Source of the DNA: Phocaeicola vulgatus ATCC 8482
GTDB lineage: Bacteria > Bacteroidota > Bacteroidia > Bacteroidales > Bacteroidaceae
Length of the DNA: 64,000 bases
Direction of reading: 5' to 3'
NCBI RefSeq assembly: GCF_000012825.1
Contig: NC_009614.1
Coordinates: 1,364,001 to 1,428,000, forward strand
Shown: piece after piece, positions 8,306 through 17,245 of the stretch
Numbering within the stretch: the first letter of the stretch is position 1
Layout of the letters: each line of letters begins with the position of its first letter
Translations under genes and position numbers: made by a program
The notes under the pieces: model-generated
Databases searched by the model: none
Told to the model about the DNA's origin: nothing
Seen by the model: only the letters and a program-made list of their open reading frames with translations

Positions 8306-10729
8306 CTACGGTACCAGAATACTACCAGCCATTTCCTGATAAGGATAAGTAAACCAAAAGCAAGAGCCTTCTCCTTCTTCTGACTCCACACCGATAGTTC
8401 CACCCATCTGTTCCACCAGACTCTTACAAATAGACAAGCCAAGTCCCGTACCATGAACAAAACTGTTCAGTTTCACAAAACGGTCAAATACTGTTTTTAT
8501 CTTATTCTTCGGGATTCCCATTCCTGTATCACGAACATAAAACCGCAGATACCCATCTGTCTGCCTATAATATCCTAACGTTATGCTGCCCGAAAAAGTG
8601 AACTTCAAAGCGTTATTAATGAAATTGGAAATGACTTGATTCAAACGATTCTTGTCTGCCCATACATGACATCCGGGCAAGCATTCTTCAAACACCAGCT
8701 CCACACCGGCCGGCACTTTCATGCGTAAAGAACGGATAATCTCACTGCAAAGCAGATTGACATCCGTATCACTCTTGACAAATTCAAAAGCTCCCGACTC
8801 CATCTTCGATAAATCAAGAATATCTGAAATAAGCTGAAGAAGCAACTCCGTATTCTCCTGTACAATAGCCATGTACTGCTTGCGGTCCTTCATATCTTCC
8901 GTTTCCGTTAAAAGGCTGGAAAACCCCACTATAGCATTCAGCGGAGTGCGGATCTCATGACTCATATTAGCCAGAAAAGCGGATTTCAAACGATCCAGCT
9001 CTTCCGCTTTATCTCTTGCCGCTATCAACTTCCGCTCCGTTTCTTTCAGTTCAGTTATGTCATAATTGACACAAACCATATCAATAATCCCGTCTTCCGG
9101 ACGAAAATCGCGTACCATTACATTGACTCTTGTCCATGTATACGTGCCATCTTCACATAATATACGCACATCACGCCTCAGATGGCTGGCTTCCCGTATC
9201 AATACCTGATCAAAGAAGCGAAGCATCATCCTGCGATCATCCGGATGAAAATGAGAATGCACTTTGATAATCTCATTCAATGGAGTTCCTTCTTTCTCAC
9301 CTACATTCCGATACCAGCTATTCACAGCATAGCCATCACATTTCAAGGCATTAAAATGGGCATATCCTACTTTGGCATAGTTACCAATCAATGTGAAAAA
9401 CTCCTCAAAGTCCTGTATTTTGCTATATGCATTTGTTGTTTCCGTATTATCAATATTGATCAACAATATATTTATCAGATTGCCCAAAGCATCATAAAGT
9501 GGAGCGAATTTCGAGATCAAACTGATAGTACCGGTGCGAGAAGTAGAATAATAGCCGTCCAAACGGTCGAAATCATAATTAAACGACATATCAATAGGTG
9601 CTCCTGCTTTCAACTTATCTTTCAACCCCTGCGGCAGCAAAGGATTATCAAATAAATTCAATCCTATCACATCCTCCTTATGCCGGAGACCGAAGATTTC
9701 CATCTCCTTGTCATTCAAATCTGTCATAAACCCATCCTTATCATACAACTCGATACCAGCAGGAAGATTCTTATAAATATTCTGCAAATAAGCTTTTTCC
9801 AGCCGGGCTTCAGATTCAGAGCGTCTCAATTCCATACAAATACTGATAATATTACCCAAAGAGACAAACCATTGATAATCCTCATTGCACCAATTCCGGT
9901 GTTCACGCACCATATCCACCCCTATATACCCCCACACTCCGTCTTTTGAGTTCAAAGGCACCACCATAGTAGATTTCACTCCATATTCCTCTAATCTACG
10001 CTTATCCGCCCCGGCTGAATCAGGAAGCAAATTTAATGTAAAAAGAATGATAGGATTACCAGCCAATATCTGTCCTGTCCACCAAGAGGCATAATCAATA
10101 GAAGATTCCGACAATAAAACCTTACGTTCTTTTATACCCTCCACTGCTATTTCATAGGTACAGACTTCCGTATGCAATTTCCTGTCCAATTCAAAAATAT
10201 AAGTACGATCTGCTTGAAATTGGCGCAATACCTCCTTTAAAATCTTATTGATAACCAAGGTAATATCATCAGAATGCAAAAAATCAAGCAATGACTTGGA
10301 AATGCCGTTCAAACGAGATAATAAAGAGTTCAACCGGTCTACCGTCTGCTCCTGCATATTCATCCGTTGCCGGGAAATACATTGCAACATACCCATGACG
10401 CGGACATGACCTTCTTTGGTAATACGCTTCTCACCGACCTTGGTACTGACCCACATCATCCCATATTTGGAATGTATCGGAAAAACCTGCTCATAAATCT
10501 CCATCATCCGGAAAGAGCGAAATTCCTCCAAAATACGCTCCCGATAATTCTCACAAATCAGATTCGCGAAATCTTTAGCAGAAATCTTATTCCCTTCTAT
10601 TCCTAACAAATCGGCTACAAACTCAGAACAATAGTAAACTCCTTCATCAAAGTCCACCTCCCACCATCCTATGCGTGCCATTGATACAAGCTGCTGCAAC
10701 CTTGCATCATTCTCTTGAATCTTCCCCAT
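8306..10729 (-). CDS. Cytoplasmic PAS/GAF sensor histidine kinase
   Basis: About 807 residues, with no transmembrane segment and no receiver domain. Domains in order: PAS (about 15-125), GAF-like (about 150-300), two further PAS regions (about 320-435 and 460-575), HisKA with the phospho-acceptor in [12 protein letters not shown] (His591), and a HATPase with NALKF, DTGMGIP and GTGLGL. It should sense a cytoplasmic or redox/ligand signal and phosphorylate a separate response regulator, none of which is adjacent. I chose the ATG at 10729 because AAAGGTAG lies 8 nt upstream; an in-frame ATG at 10768 would add 13 residues. The signal is unknown. Confidence 0.88.
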   Translation of the reverse strand: MGKIQENDARLQQLVSMARIGWWEVDFDEGVYYCSEFVADLLGIEGNKISAKDFANLICENYRERILEEFRSFRMMEIYEQVFPIHSKYGMMWVSTKVGEKRITKEGHVRVMGMLQCISRQRMNMQEQTVDRLNSLLSRLNGISKSLLDFLHSDDITLVINKILKEVLRQFQADRTYIFELDRKLHTEVCTYEIAVEGIKERKVLLSESSIDYASWWTGQILAGNPIILFTLNLLPDSAGADKRRLEEYGVKSTMVVPLNSKDGVWGYIGVDMVREHRNWCNEDYQWFVSLGNIISICMELRRSESEARLEKAYLQNIYKNLPAGIELYDKDGFMTDLNDKEMEIFGLRHKEDVIGLNLFDNPLLPQGLKDKLKAGAPIDMSFNYDFDRLDGYYSTSRTGTISLISKFAPLYDALGNLINILLINIDNTETTNAYSKIQDFEEFFTLIGNYAKVGYAHFNALKCDGYAVNSWYRNVGEKEGTPLNEIIKVHSHFHPDDRRMMLRFFDQVLIREASHLRRDVRILCEDGTYTWTRVNVMVRDFRPEDGIIDMVCVNYDITELKETERKLIAARDKAEELDRLKSAFLANMSHEIRTPLNAIVGFSSLLTETEDMKDRKQYMAIVQENTELLLQLISDILDLSKMESGAFEFVKSDTDVNLLCSEIIRSLRMKVPAGVELVFEECLPGCHVWADKNRLNQVISNFINNALKFTFSGSITLGYYRQTDGYLRFYVRDTGMGIPKNKIKTVFDRFVKLNSFVHGTGLGLSICKSLVEQMGGTIGVESEEGEGSCFWFTYPYQEMAGSILVP

Positions 10730-10848
10730 ATACAAGCTACCTTTTAATTTATGCACCAAGATAATCATTATCTGTCAATACCAAATACTTAAACATGAAA
10801 AAATAAACACCGGCAATAAATAATCAATGCCCGAAATCTATTTTAACG

Positions 10849-10887
10849 CAGTTCACTTGCAAATAAACAGCGAACTGTGTATTTTCG
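10849..10887 (+). promoter_or_regulatory. Promoter with inverted-repeat operator
   Basis: CTTG (10856-10859), a 20-nt spacer and TATTTTCG (10880-10887, one mismatch to TAnnTTTG) stand about 40 nt before the next ATG. The inverted repeat CAGTTC (10849-10854) and GAACTG (10872-10877) straddles the -33 element and spacer, which would suit a dimeric regulator. The binding factor is unknown. Confidence 0.45.
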
Positions 10888-10927
10888 TAAAAGAACTACA
10901 TTACAAACCTTACAAATTCGTATAACC

Positions 10928-11749
10928 ATGAAACGTAATATCCTATTATTAATAATTTTGACAGTCATATCCTTAGAAGCATCCGGACAAAAATATACGA
11001 TTTATGTGGATGACTTCAATAGTGAGATCAAAATACCCAACAGGGCGATCAACCTGATTCGTCTCGCATTTATCGATGGTATCCGCAACACCAACCGCAT
11101 CAATGTAGTGGACGCCGTTTCGGCTGGAAGTGATCTCAGTCTGAGCCCGCTGGAAGATGCACGCCGCTTCAGAGCAGAGTACCTGTTAAAAGGAAACCTG
11201 ATACAAAGGGAAGCAACCGATGATGGAAGCTCTCACAGACGTTACCACAGCCGTGAGAACAGTTATAAAGAGAAATTCACCCTGCGCCTTGATTTAATAC
11301 GGACCAGTGACGGAGTAACTATCAGCACACGCAATTATGAAGAGACAGGCTCAGCATCCGGTAAAGATGCCACCCAATATAGCGCTTTAGAGAATTCATT
11401 AATCAATGTGCCATACGAAATGGGACTTTTTGTAGAAAATCACTTCAAAGTATACGGTTCAATACTGAAAGTGGTATCTACCAAAAGAGACAAGGCAAAA
11501 ACCATTTATATCAACCTGGGATATGATGATCCTATCAAAGAAGGATTACGCTTTGATGTAGTGGAAGATGGCATACTGGAAGGACATAATATAGAAACCA
11601 AAATCGGTGAAATACGGATTACCGAAATCATGGGACCGAAAATCTCTTTATGCAAAGTGAACAAAGGGGGTGAAACTATTCTTACTGCATTAAATGAAGG
11701 AAAGACCTTGAAACTTATTTCCAGACAGGCCAAACTGTTCGATGAATAA
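10928..11749 (+). CDS. Secreted protein, possibly CsgG/LpoB-like fold
   Basis: 273 residues with a signal peptide (NILLLIILTVISLEASGQ). The mature protein begins KYTIYVDDFNSE and continues with a region like the TolB-type N-terminal fold of CsgG and LpoB proteins (a strand, a helix, then RFRAEYLLKGNLIQRE). The C-terminal third (INLGYDDPIKEGLRFDVVE, then GEIRITEIMGPKISLCKV) resembles the small beta domain found at the end of flagellar FlgT-like proteins. I take the ATG at 10928 because the signal peptide begins there; an upstream TTG would precede it with a basic tail. The family assignment is tentative. It stands alone between a kinase gene and a convergent operon. Confidence 0.7.
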   Translation: MKRNILLLIILTVISLEASGQKYTIYVDDFNSEIKIPNRAINLIRLAFIDGIRNTNRINVVDAVSAGSDLSLSPLEDARRFRAEYLLKGNLIQREATDDGSSHRRYHSRENSYKEKFTLRLDLIRTSDGVTISTRNYEETGSASGKDATQYSALENSLINVPYEMGLFVENHFKVYGSILKVVSTKRDKAKTIYINLGYDDPIKEGLRFDVVEDGILEGHNIETKIGEIRITEIMGPKISLCKVNKGGETILTALNEGKTLKLISRQAKLFDE

Positions 11750-11781
11750 CATACCATTCATAATGAATATACAACAACACA

Positions 11782-11815
11782 ACCGCCGACCCGGCATCTG
11801 CCAAGGCCCGGCGGT
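11782..11815. terminator. Bidirectional hairpin between convergent genes
   Basis: ACCGCCG (11782-11788) pairs with CGGCGGT (11809-11815), and the GC-rich interior can pair further. It sits between the ends of two convergent genes. It has no long T tract, so it may act in both directions or need a factor. Confidence 0.55.
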
Positions 11816-11837
11816 ATTACTATATCAAGACAAACCG

Positions 11838-12647
11838 CTACTTTTCTATAATGGAAGTTAGAGGATGACGGTTCCCCTTTATCTCTCTCAGAAATGCTTT
11901 TGCCGAACCAAAATTCAAATATAAATCCAAACGCACCGGCAAATGGTTTTTATCATCAGTTACATAAAAGGTTATTACCTCTTTTTCTTTTCCTTTTTTA
12001 TACTCTACCAAGGAAAAGACCAAACAACGGTATTTCACACCATTCTCCGCCTTAAAATTCTTCCGGCCACGATAAATCAATGTTTGCTGCTCTACTTTAG
12101 TACCTGTAGCCATATCAAACAATATTTTATCGCCGACTTTATAGTCACTTACATCAAATGAACGTGCCCTCATCAATATGCTCAGCATATCAAAGATACA
12201 CTCATCACTTTGGTCTTTCGATTTCACCGTATCCCGTTCCCTCCTCATACGACGCTGATCGGCAATACATTTCCCGTTTTTATAACTGAACCATACTTCG
12301 TCCACCGTATAGCGGTCGCCCTCTTCGGCTCCTTTACGAAAATAAACAGGTTCCAGACGACTGCTGGTAATACAAGTCAATGTATCACGCATCTTAAAAA
12401 AGAAATCAACTTGTCTGTTACTGACAGAAATCAAGTTACTACGAAAACAAGGTTTCCCCTGATAGGTAATAGCCTGCATGTCCATTTTTGCCTGTCCGGC
12501 AGCAACCCAAATGAATTTCCAGTTAAACTTTAAATCGTACACTAATTCTTCACCTGCCTGGATAGCTTCGTTTTGTGCCGCACATTGCGCCCTGGTTGCC
12601 ATAATGGCAAACCAGCCGCACAATAATATGAGAATAGTTTTTTTCAT
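11838..12647 (-). CDS. DUF3108 domain secreted protein
   Basis: 269 residues. A signal peptide (ILILLCGWFAIMATRA) is followed by GEELVYDLKFNWKFIWVAAGQAKMDM, the start typical of DUF3108 proteins, and by the repeated beta-strand pattern of that family (FRSNLISVSNRQVDFFFKMRDTL). It should be periplasmic or attached to the envelope; no enzymatic role is known for the family. Its ATG overlaps the end of the upstream Ig-like lipoprotein gene by 4 bp, which implies coupled translation and a shared role in the envelope. Confidence 0.85.
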   Translation of the reverse strand: MKKTILILLCGWFAIMATRAQCAAQNEAIQAGEELVYDLKFNWKFIWVAAGQAKMDMQAITYQGKPCFRSNLISVSNRQVDFFFKMRDTLTCITSSRLEPVYFRKGAEEGDRYTVDEVWFSYKNGKCIADQRRMRRERDTVKSKDQSDECIFDMLSILMRARSFDVSDYKVGDKILFDMATGTKVEQQTLIYRGRKNFKAENGVKYRCLVFSLVEYKKGKEKEVITFYVTDDKNHLPVRLDLYLNFGSAKAFLREIKGNRHPLTSIIEK

Positions 12648-14566
12648 CGGCCTAGTTTTCTAGCTCTTTCTTTATTTCTATCTTGCACCTTTTTGGTCTC
12701 TTCCGGTTTTTGTTTCTTTATTTCATCCAGCTTTTGCTTGTCTATAGGAATAGCATTCACATCCCAATTCTCTTCAAATTCAAAGTTAGCTTTCATTTCC
12801 CAAACTTTCGGGAAATAGAAAACCTCTTCAGGCTGAATCTTCTTATCATAATCTCCCGTATCCCAAACTCCGTTATTATTATGGTCGTTAAACAAACGTA
12901 TATAATATTTCGTACTCGGATTCAAGAAATAGAAGTCCGCCGTTCCTTCCTCCGTTACCGGTTGTTGGCGCAATACATTTCCATTCGCATCCAACAACTC
13001 GGCAACAGCATGGGGAGCAGCTCCTTTTATATTCAACAAGATAGTTCCGTACTCGTCCATTTTCTTCACTTTCACCGTTTGCTGGACTTTGTCCGTATGC
13101 AGCCCATAAACACCAATAAACGCCAAAGAATCAATAGTCAACTGATATTCCTGCTCCGGTTGCCAATCTGCCAATATCTGATATTGACGTGGCATCAACG
13201 AGTCAGCCATAAAGAAGAAAGGAGCCGGTTGCCACACACTATCCACCTTTACTTCCATATGAATGGCCGCCGTGTCTATGCTTGCCACAGGTTCTTCAAA
13301 AGATAGATAGATATTCCTGTATATATCGAATGCTGACGGAGCATCGACGTTCATAGTCAGGAATTTAGTTGGTTCCACCCTGATGGTATCTCCTTTTTTC
13401 TCCCTTTTTTTACGTTCCTTCTCCTTTTCCTCATTCGCTTTTTTCTGCAATTTTTCCCGTTGCTCTCTTGTCAGTTTATTAGCCAGATAAATGGTATCGG
13501 TTTTGGGAACCAACCGGTTTAGTGTATCCGTATATAAATAATCCAACTGAACCTCCAGCGTATCCATCTGATAAACCAACGAATCCTTGATCCAATAACA
13601 AATTGAGTCGTTTCGTGGAGTCGTTTCTATAATAAACGCATCCTTCTCATCAAAGTTCAATCCTTTCAAAACAGGCAACGTATCGGCCGGCGCACTGAAA
13701 GATAATATAAAATGATTCTCTTTATCACGCTCGCTCTTGGACAGATACTGGCGGTTATTTATTCCCTTAAATGCTCTTAGAACAATATTATCCGGCAGAA
13801 AACGGGTATACCCCACTGTTTTAATCGTATCGATAGTCGCTGTATCCTTCCACAACGTATCCTGACGCACAGCAGCCTCCATGGAAGGAATAATAATAGA
13901 ATCACAAAAAGCAATCATCTCGGTCTTGGAGTCATACAAATAATTCTGGTTACCATCCATCAAACCAAAGATATGATATTTACCAGGTGCGATACCGCGG
14001 ATGGTAAAACGCCCTCGGCTATCAGTACGGGATACACGGTCAAACGGTTTCTTGACAAAAGCGCTATCGCTCAGATCTGCATGCAATCCCACCATCATAC
14101 CTTTGACAGGTTCCAAATCAGCAGCAGCCAATACATTTCCGGAAACTTCCAGTGTATCAATGGCTTCTCCCGTAGAAAAAGAAAAAGCATAATTACCTAG
14201 CGGATTACCCTCATTGTTATCCACAATGGCATCCGAAAAATCAATGGTATAAGTGGTATTGGGTTTCAATGAGTCCATGAGGTTAACCAATACTCTTCTG
14301 CCGCTTGCCTTAATATCAGGTTGTTCCAATTGAGGAGGAGACACTACCACCTTCTCCGATGTTTTCTCTAATTTGATGAACTCATCAAATTCAATGGCAA
14401 TCTTCTTATTCTTATTGTTTGTTGCATACGGCTTGGGAGAGCTTCTGATAAACTTGGGCGGCTCCTCATCATACGGACCTCCATCCGGTGTTCCCATGCT
14501 TGCGCAGGAATACACCACGATCATCAGCATCAACAAAGCAGGTAATTTATGTTTTTTCCAATTCAT
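12644..14566 (-). CDS. Ig-like domain surface lipoprotein
   Basis: 640 residues. The signal sequence ends in VYSC, giving lipidated Cys21. A bacterial Ig-like domain follows (PPKFIRSSPKPYATNNKNKKIAIEFDEFIKL to TTYTIDFSDAIVDNNEGN), then a carboxypeptidase-regulatory-like beta domain (GRFTIRGIAPGKYHIFGLMDGNQNYLYD). A charged Lys/Glu-rich linker lies near residues 375-395. A second set of beta domains ends with FNDHNNNGVWDTGDY, an EF-hand-like Asp/Asn loop that may bind calcium, and the C-terminus is basic. The family is common in Bacteroidetes with no defined role. It starts 4 nt after the stop of the GH3-like gene and overlaps the DUF3108 gene by 4 bp, so the three form an operon. Confidence 0.85.
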   Translation of the reverse strand: MNWKKHKLPALLMLMIVVYSCASMGTPDGGPYDEEPPKFIRSSPKPYATNNKNKKIAIEFDEFIKLEKTSEKVVVSPPQLEQPDIKASGRRVLVNLMDSLKPNTTYTIDFSDAIVDNNEGNPLGNYAFSFSTGEAIDTLEVSGNVLAAADLEPVKGMMVGLHADLSDSAFVKKPFDRVSRTDSRGRFTIRGIAPGKYHIFGLMDGNQNYLYDSKTEMIAFCDSIIIPSMEAAVRQDTLWKDTATIDTIKTVGYTRFLPDNIVLRAFKGINNRQYLSKSERDKENHFILSFSAPADTLPVLKGLNFDEKDAFIIETTPRNDSICYWIKDSLVYQMDTLEVQLDYLYTDTLNRLVPKTDTIYLANKLTREQREKLQKKANEEKEKERKKREKKGDTIRVEPTKFLTMNVDAPSAFDIYRNIYLSFEEPVASIDTAAIHMEVKVDSVWQPAPFFFMADSLMPRQYQILADWQPEQEYQLTIDSLAFIGVYGLHTDKVQQTVKVKKMDEYGTILLNIKGAAPHAVAELLDANGNVLRQQPVTEEGTADFYFLNPSTKYYIRLFNDHNNNGVWDTGDYDKKIQPEEVFYFPKVWEMKANFEFEENWDVNAIPIDKQKLDEIKKQKPEETKKVQDRNKERARKLGR

Positions 14567-14570
14567 GTTC

Positions 14571-16076
14571 TTATTGGTTCAAGCTTAGCATTTCTTCTAT
14601 ATAATCACGCGTATTGCTCAATCTCGGCACTTTGTGCTGTCCGCCTAATTTGCCTTTTTCTTTCAGCCAATCGTGGAACAGATTAGGTCTCGCCACGATT
14701 ATTTCCAACGGCTGCAAGGTAATATTTTTATGGCGTTTAGCTTCGTAATCGGAGTTAATTTGTTGTAAAGAAGTGTCAAGAACCCGACTAAAATTCTCTA
14801 AAGAATCCGGCATAACGGCAAATTCTATCAGCCACTGATGACGGCACTTGGCATGTGCATCCATGAAAACAGGAGCAGCAGAATAATCAATAATCTGTGC
14901 ACCGGTCGCCTCGCAGGCTTTTGCCAACCCTTGTTCCGCATTATCCACCATCAACTCCTCACCAAATGCATTAATAAAGTGCTTGGTACGCCCTGTTATA
15001 ACAAATTTATAGGGGTGTTTGTTGGTGAACTTCACGGTATCACCAATCATATAACGCCACAATCCGCAGGAAGTACTGATGACCATCGCATAATTTTTAT
15101 TCAACTCCACATCTGTTAACGGAACAATATGAGGATTTTCAGTACCGACATCTTCCATCGGAATAAATTCATAAAATACCCCATAGTCAATCATCAGTAA
15201 CATGGAAGGATCACTGAAATCATTTTGTAATCCGAAAAAACCTTCACTGGCATTGTATGTTTCCATATAATGCATCTTGTCGCTACGAATAAGCTGTTTA
15301 TATTGTTCGCGATAAGGAGTAAAAGCAACCCCTCCATGAAAAAAAACTTCCAAATCAGGCCATACTTCCGCCAAATTATCCGTTCCCTTCACTTCCAGAA
15401 TATGTTTCAGTACAGCCATCATCCATGACGGCACTCCTGAAAGATTGGTCACATTCTGATTCATTGTGGCACGAGTAATCCTTTCTACTTTTTCCTCGAA
15501 ATCACTCAGCAACGCAATCTTTTTATCGGGCACCCGAATCAGATTGACCAACGGATTCACATTTTCAATCAATATGGCAGAAAGGTCTCCTACAAGACTT
15601 CGTTTCACATTATAGTTTGGTGCATGGCTTCCTCCAAGAATCAGACCTTTTCCAGAGAAAAAACGACTCTCAGGATTTTGTTGGAGATACAGCGCCACTG
15701 CATCCATACCACCCGCATAATGAATATCATGAAGTCCCTCCCTGCTGACAGGAATAAACTTACTTTTGTCATTAGTTGTTCCTGAAGATTTGGCAAACCA
15801 CTGCACTTCTCCACGCCACAGGACATCTTTCTCTCCATGACGCATCCGTTCCACGTATGGCTTGATTTCTTCGTAAGTCTGTATAGGTACACGTTGAAAG
15901 TCTTGATATCTCTTTATGTCTTTATAGCCATATTTCAATCCCCACTCCGTATGGGCCGCATCCTTCATCAGCCGGCAAAACACTTTATGTTGGAGCGCCT
16001 CAGCCTGAGTTGCATACAAGGCTGTCGCTTTTTGTCTGGGCTTGAATAGCGTACTAATTAATCTGGTAGAATTCAT
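14571..16076 (-). CDS. GH3 auxin-responsive promoter family protein (acyl-adenylating/amino acid conjugating type)
   Basis: About 501 residues, the whole length of the GH3 family. Readable features are WFAKSSGTTNDKSKFIPVS (ATP phosphate loop), METYNASEGFFGLQ (adenine-binding region) and YRYMIGD-like WRYMIGDTVKF (ribose contact). In plants these enzymes adenylate a small carboxylic acid and join it to an amino acid; bacterial members have no settled substrate. I start at the ATG at 16076, because an in-frame TTG at 16109 lies inside the likely -7 promoter box. It is the first gene of an operon with an Ig-like lipoprotein and a DUF3108 protein. Confidence 0.87.
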   Translation of the reverse strand: MNSTRLISTLFKPRQKATALYATQAEALQHKVFCRLMKDAAHTEWGLKYGYKDIKRYQDFQRVPIQTYEEIKPYVERMRHGEKDVLWRGEVQWFAKSSGTTNDKSKFIPVSREGLHDIHYAGGMDAVALYLQQNPESRFFSGKGLILGGSHAPNYNVKRSLVGDLSAILIENVNPLVNLIRVPDKKIALLSDFEEKVERITRATMNQNVTNLSGVPSWMMAVLKHILEVKGTDNLAEVWPDLEVFFHGGVAFTPYREQYKQLIRSDKMHYMETYNASEGFFGLQNDFSDPSMLLMIDYGVFYEFIPMEDVGTENPHIVPLTDVELNKNYAMVISTSCGLWRYMIGDTVKFTNKHPYKFVITGRTKHFINAFGEELMVDNAEQGLAKACEATGAQIIDYSAAPVFMDAHAKCRHQWLIEFAVMPDSLENFSRVLDTSLQQINSDYEAKRHKNITLQPLEIIVARPNLFHDWLKEKGKLGGQHKVPRLSNTRDYIEEMLSLNQ

Positions 16077-16106
16077 TTGTCTTAGTATACGATTCGTTAT
16101 ATCTTG

Positions 16107-16114
16107 CAAAAATA
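16107..16114 (-). promoter_or_regulatory. Candidate -7 element for the GH3 operon
   Basis: On the minus strand this reads TATTTTTG, a match to TAnnTTTG, about 30 nt before the ATG at 16076. No good TTTG is seen at the -33 position. Confidence 0.35.
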
Positions 16115-16223
16115 GCTTATTTCTATATTATAATGGCTGATAACATTATTTTTTTTATAGTTTTCTACATTACTTTTATTTTTTGTTATCTTTACGGTCG
16201 CTTACAACTTAACATCAAAGGCT

Positions 16224-17234
16224 ATGAAGATAGGAATATTGACATCAGGAGGAGACTGTCCAGGAATAAACGCCACAATTAGAGGAGTTTGCAAAACAGC
16301 GATAAATCATTACGGTATGGAAGTTTATGGAATTCATAGCGGATTCCGGGGATTGCTGGACAATGACGTAGAACCATTGACAGAAAAATCATTATCGGGC
16401 TTGTTAAATCTGGGAGGGACAATACTAGGCACTTCCAGAGAAAAGCCATTCAAGAAACGCCTGTCGGCAGCCTCGGAGGACAAACCGGCTTTGATGTTAA
16501 AGAATATCCATGATCTAGGTCTGGACTGTATCGTATGTATCGGCGGAAACGGAACCCAAAAGACCGCAGCCAAACTGGCCCAAGCAGGTGTGAACGTTGT
16601 TTCTGTACCTAAAACAATAGATAACGATGTTTGGGGAACAGACGTTTCATTCGGATTCGATTCTGCCGTGACCATTGCTACCGATGCCATTGACCGGCTG
16701 CATTCTACAGCCAGTTCACACCAACGTGTCATGGTTATTGAAGTGATGGGACATAAAGCTGGCTGGATTGCACTTTATTCCGGAATGGCGGGAGGCGGTG
16801 ACGTGATTCTTATTCCGGAACTGTCTTATGATATTCATAATATAGGCAATACCATCATTGAACGCTTGAAAAAAGGGAAGCCCTATTCCATTGTTGTTGT
16901 CGCAGAAGGCATCAAAACCATGGACGGCAAAAAAGCCGCCGAATATATAGCCCAAGAAATAGAATATGAAACCGGATTCGAGACCCGTGAAACTGTACTG
17001 GGATATATCCAGCGTGGCGGCTCTCCTACTCCCTACGACCGTAATCTGGCCACTCGTATGGGTGGACATGCCACAGAACTGATTGCTTCCGGACAATTCG
17101 GACGAATGGTCTCTCTGCAAGGTGCGGAAATTGGCTCCATCCCTCTGAATGAAGTGGCTGGTAAATTAAAACTTGTCAATGAGAACCATGACCTGATTGT
17201 ACAAGGCAAACGGATGGGAATCTGCTTCGGATAA
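16224..17234 (+). CDS. pfkA: 6-phosphofructokinase
   Basis: 336 residues, the standard bacterial length. The N-terminal GILTSGGDCPGINATIRG binds nucleotide, PKTIDND (129-135) holds the catalytic base Asp133, and MGHKAGWIALYSG and GYIQRGGSPTPYDR bind fructose 6-phosphate. It phosphorylates fructose 6-phosphate to the 1,6-bisphosphate in glycolysis. The donor-specificity positions are mixed: Gly110 (ATP-type) with Lys130 (as in PPi enzymes and the mixed ATP clade), and the usual Asp of GGDG is Asn109 (GGNGTQKT). ATP use is the better guess but needs testing. It is monocistronic, converges on the PUL regulator, and shares a hairpin with it. Confidence 0.9.
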   Translation: MKIGILTSGGDCPGINATIRGVCKTAINHYGMEVYGIHSGFRGLLDNDVEPLTEKSLSGLLNLGGTILGTSREKPFKKRLSAASEDKPALMLKNIHDLGLDCIVCIGGNGTQKTAAKLAQAGVNVVSVPKTIDNDVWGTDVSFGFDSAVTIATDAIDRLHSTASSHQRVMVIEVMGHKAGWIALYSGMAGGGDVILIPELSYDIHNIGNTIIERLKKGKPYSIVVVAEGIKTMDGKKAAEYIAQEIEYETGFETRETVLGYIQRGGSPTPYDRNLATRMGGHATELIASGQFGRMVSLQGAEIGSIPLNEVAGKLKLVNENHDLIVQGKRMGICFG

Positions 17235-17245
17235 GAAGCAGATTC
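17218..17245. terminator. Shared hairpin over both convergent stop codons (pfkA and PUL regulator)
   Basis: GAATCTGCTTC (17218-17228), loop GGATAA, and GAAGCAGATTC (17235-17245) form a perfect 11-bp stem. The pfkA stop lies in the loop and the regulator's stop (17244-17246) in the right arm. CCTTTTCC follows on the plus strand. Confidence 0.65.

Noticed and set aside
8306-10768. Hybrid kinase with receiver domain
   Set aside because: The protein ends soon after the ATPase domain; no receiver or HTH is present.
16077-16109. TTG start giving 11 more residues for the GH3-like protein
   Set aside because: The TTG lies inside the TATTTTTG -7 box, so it is unlikely to be transcribed.
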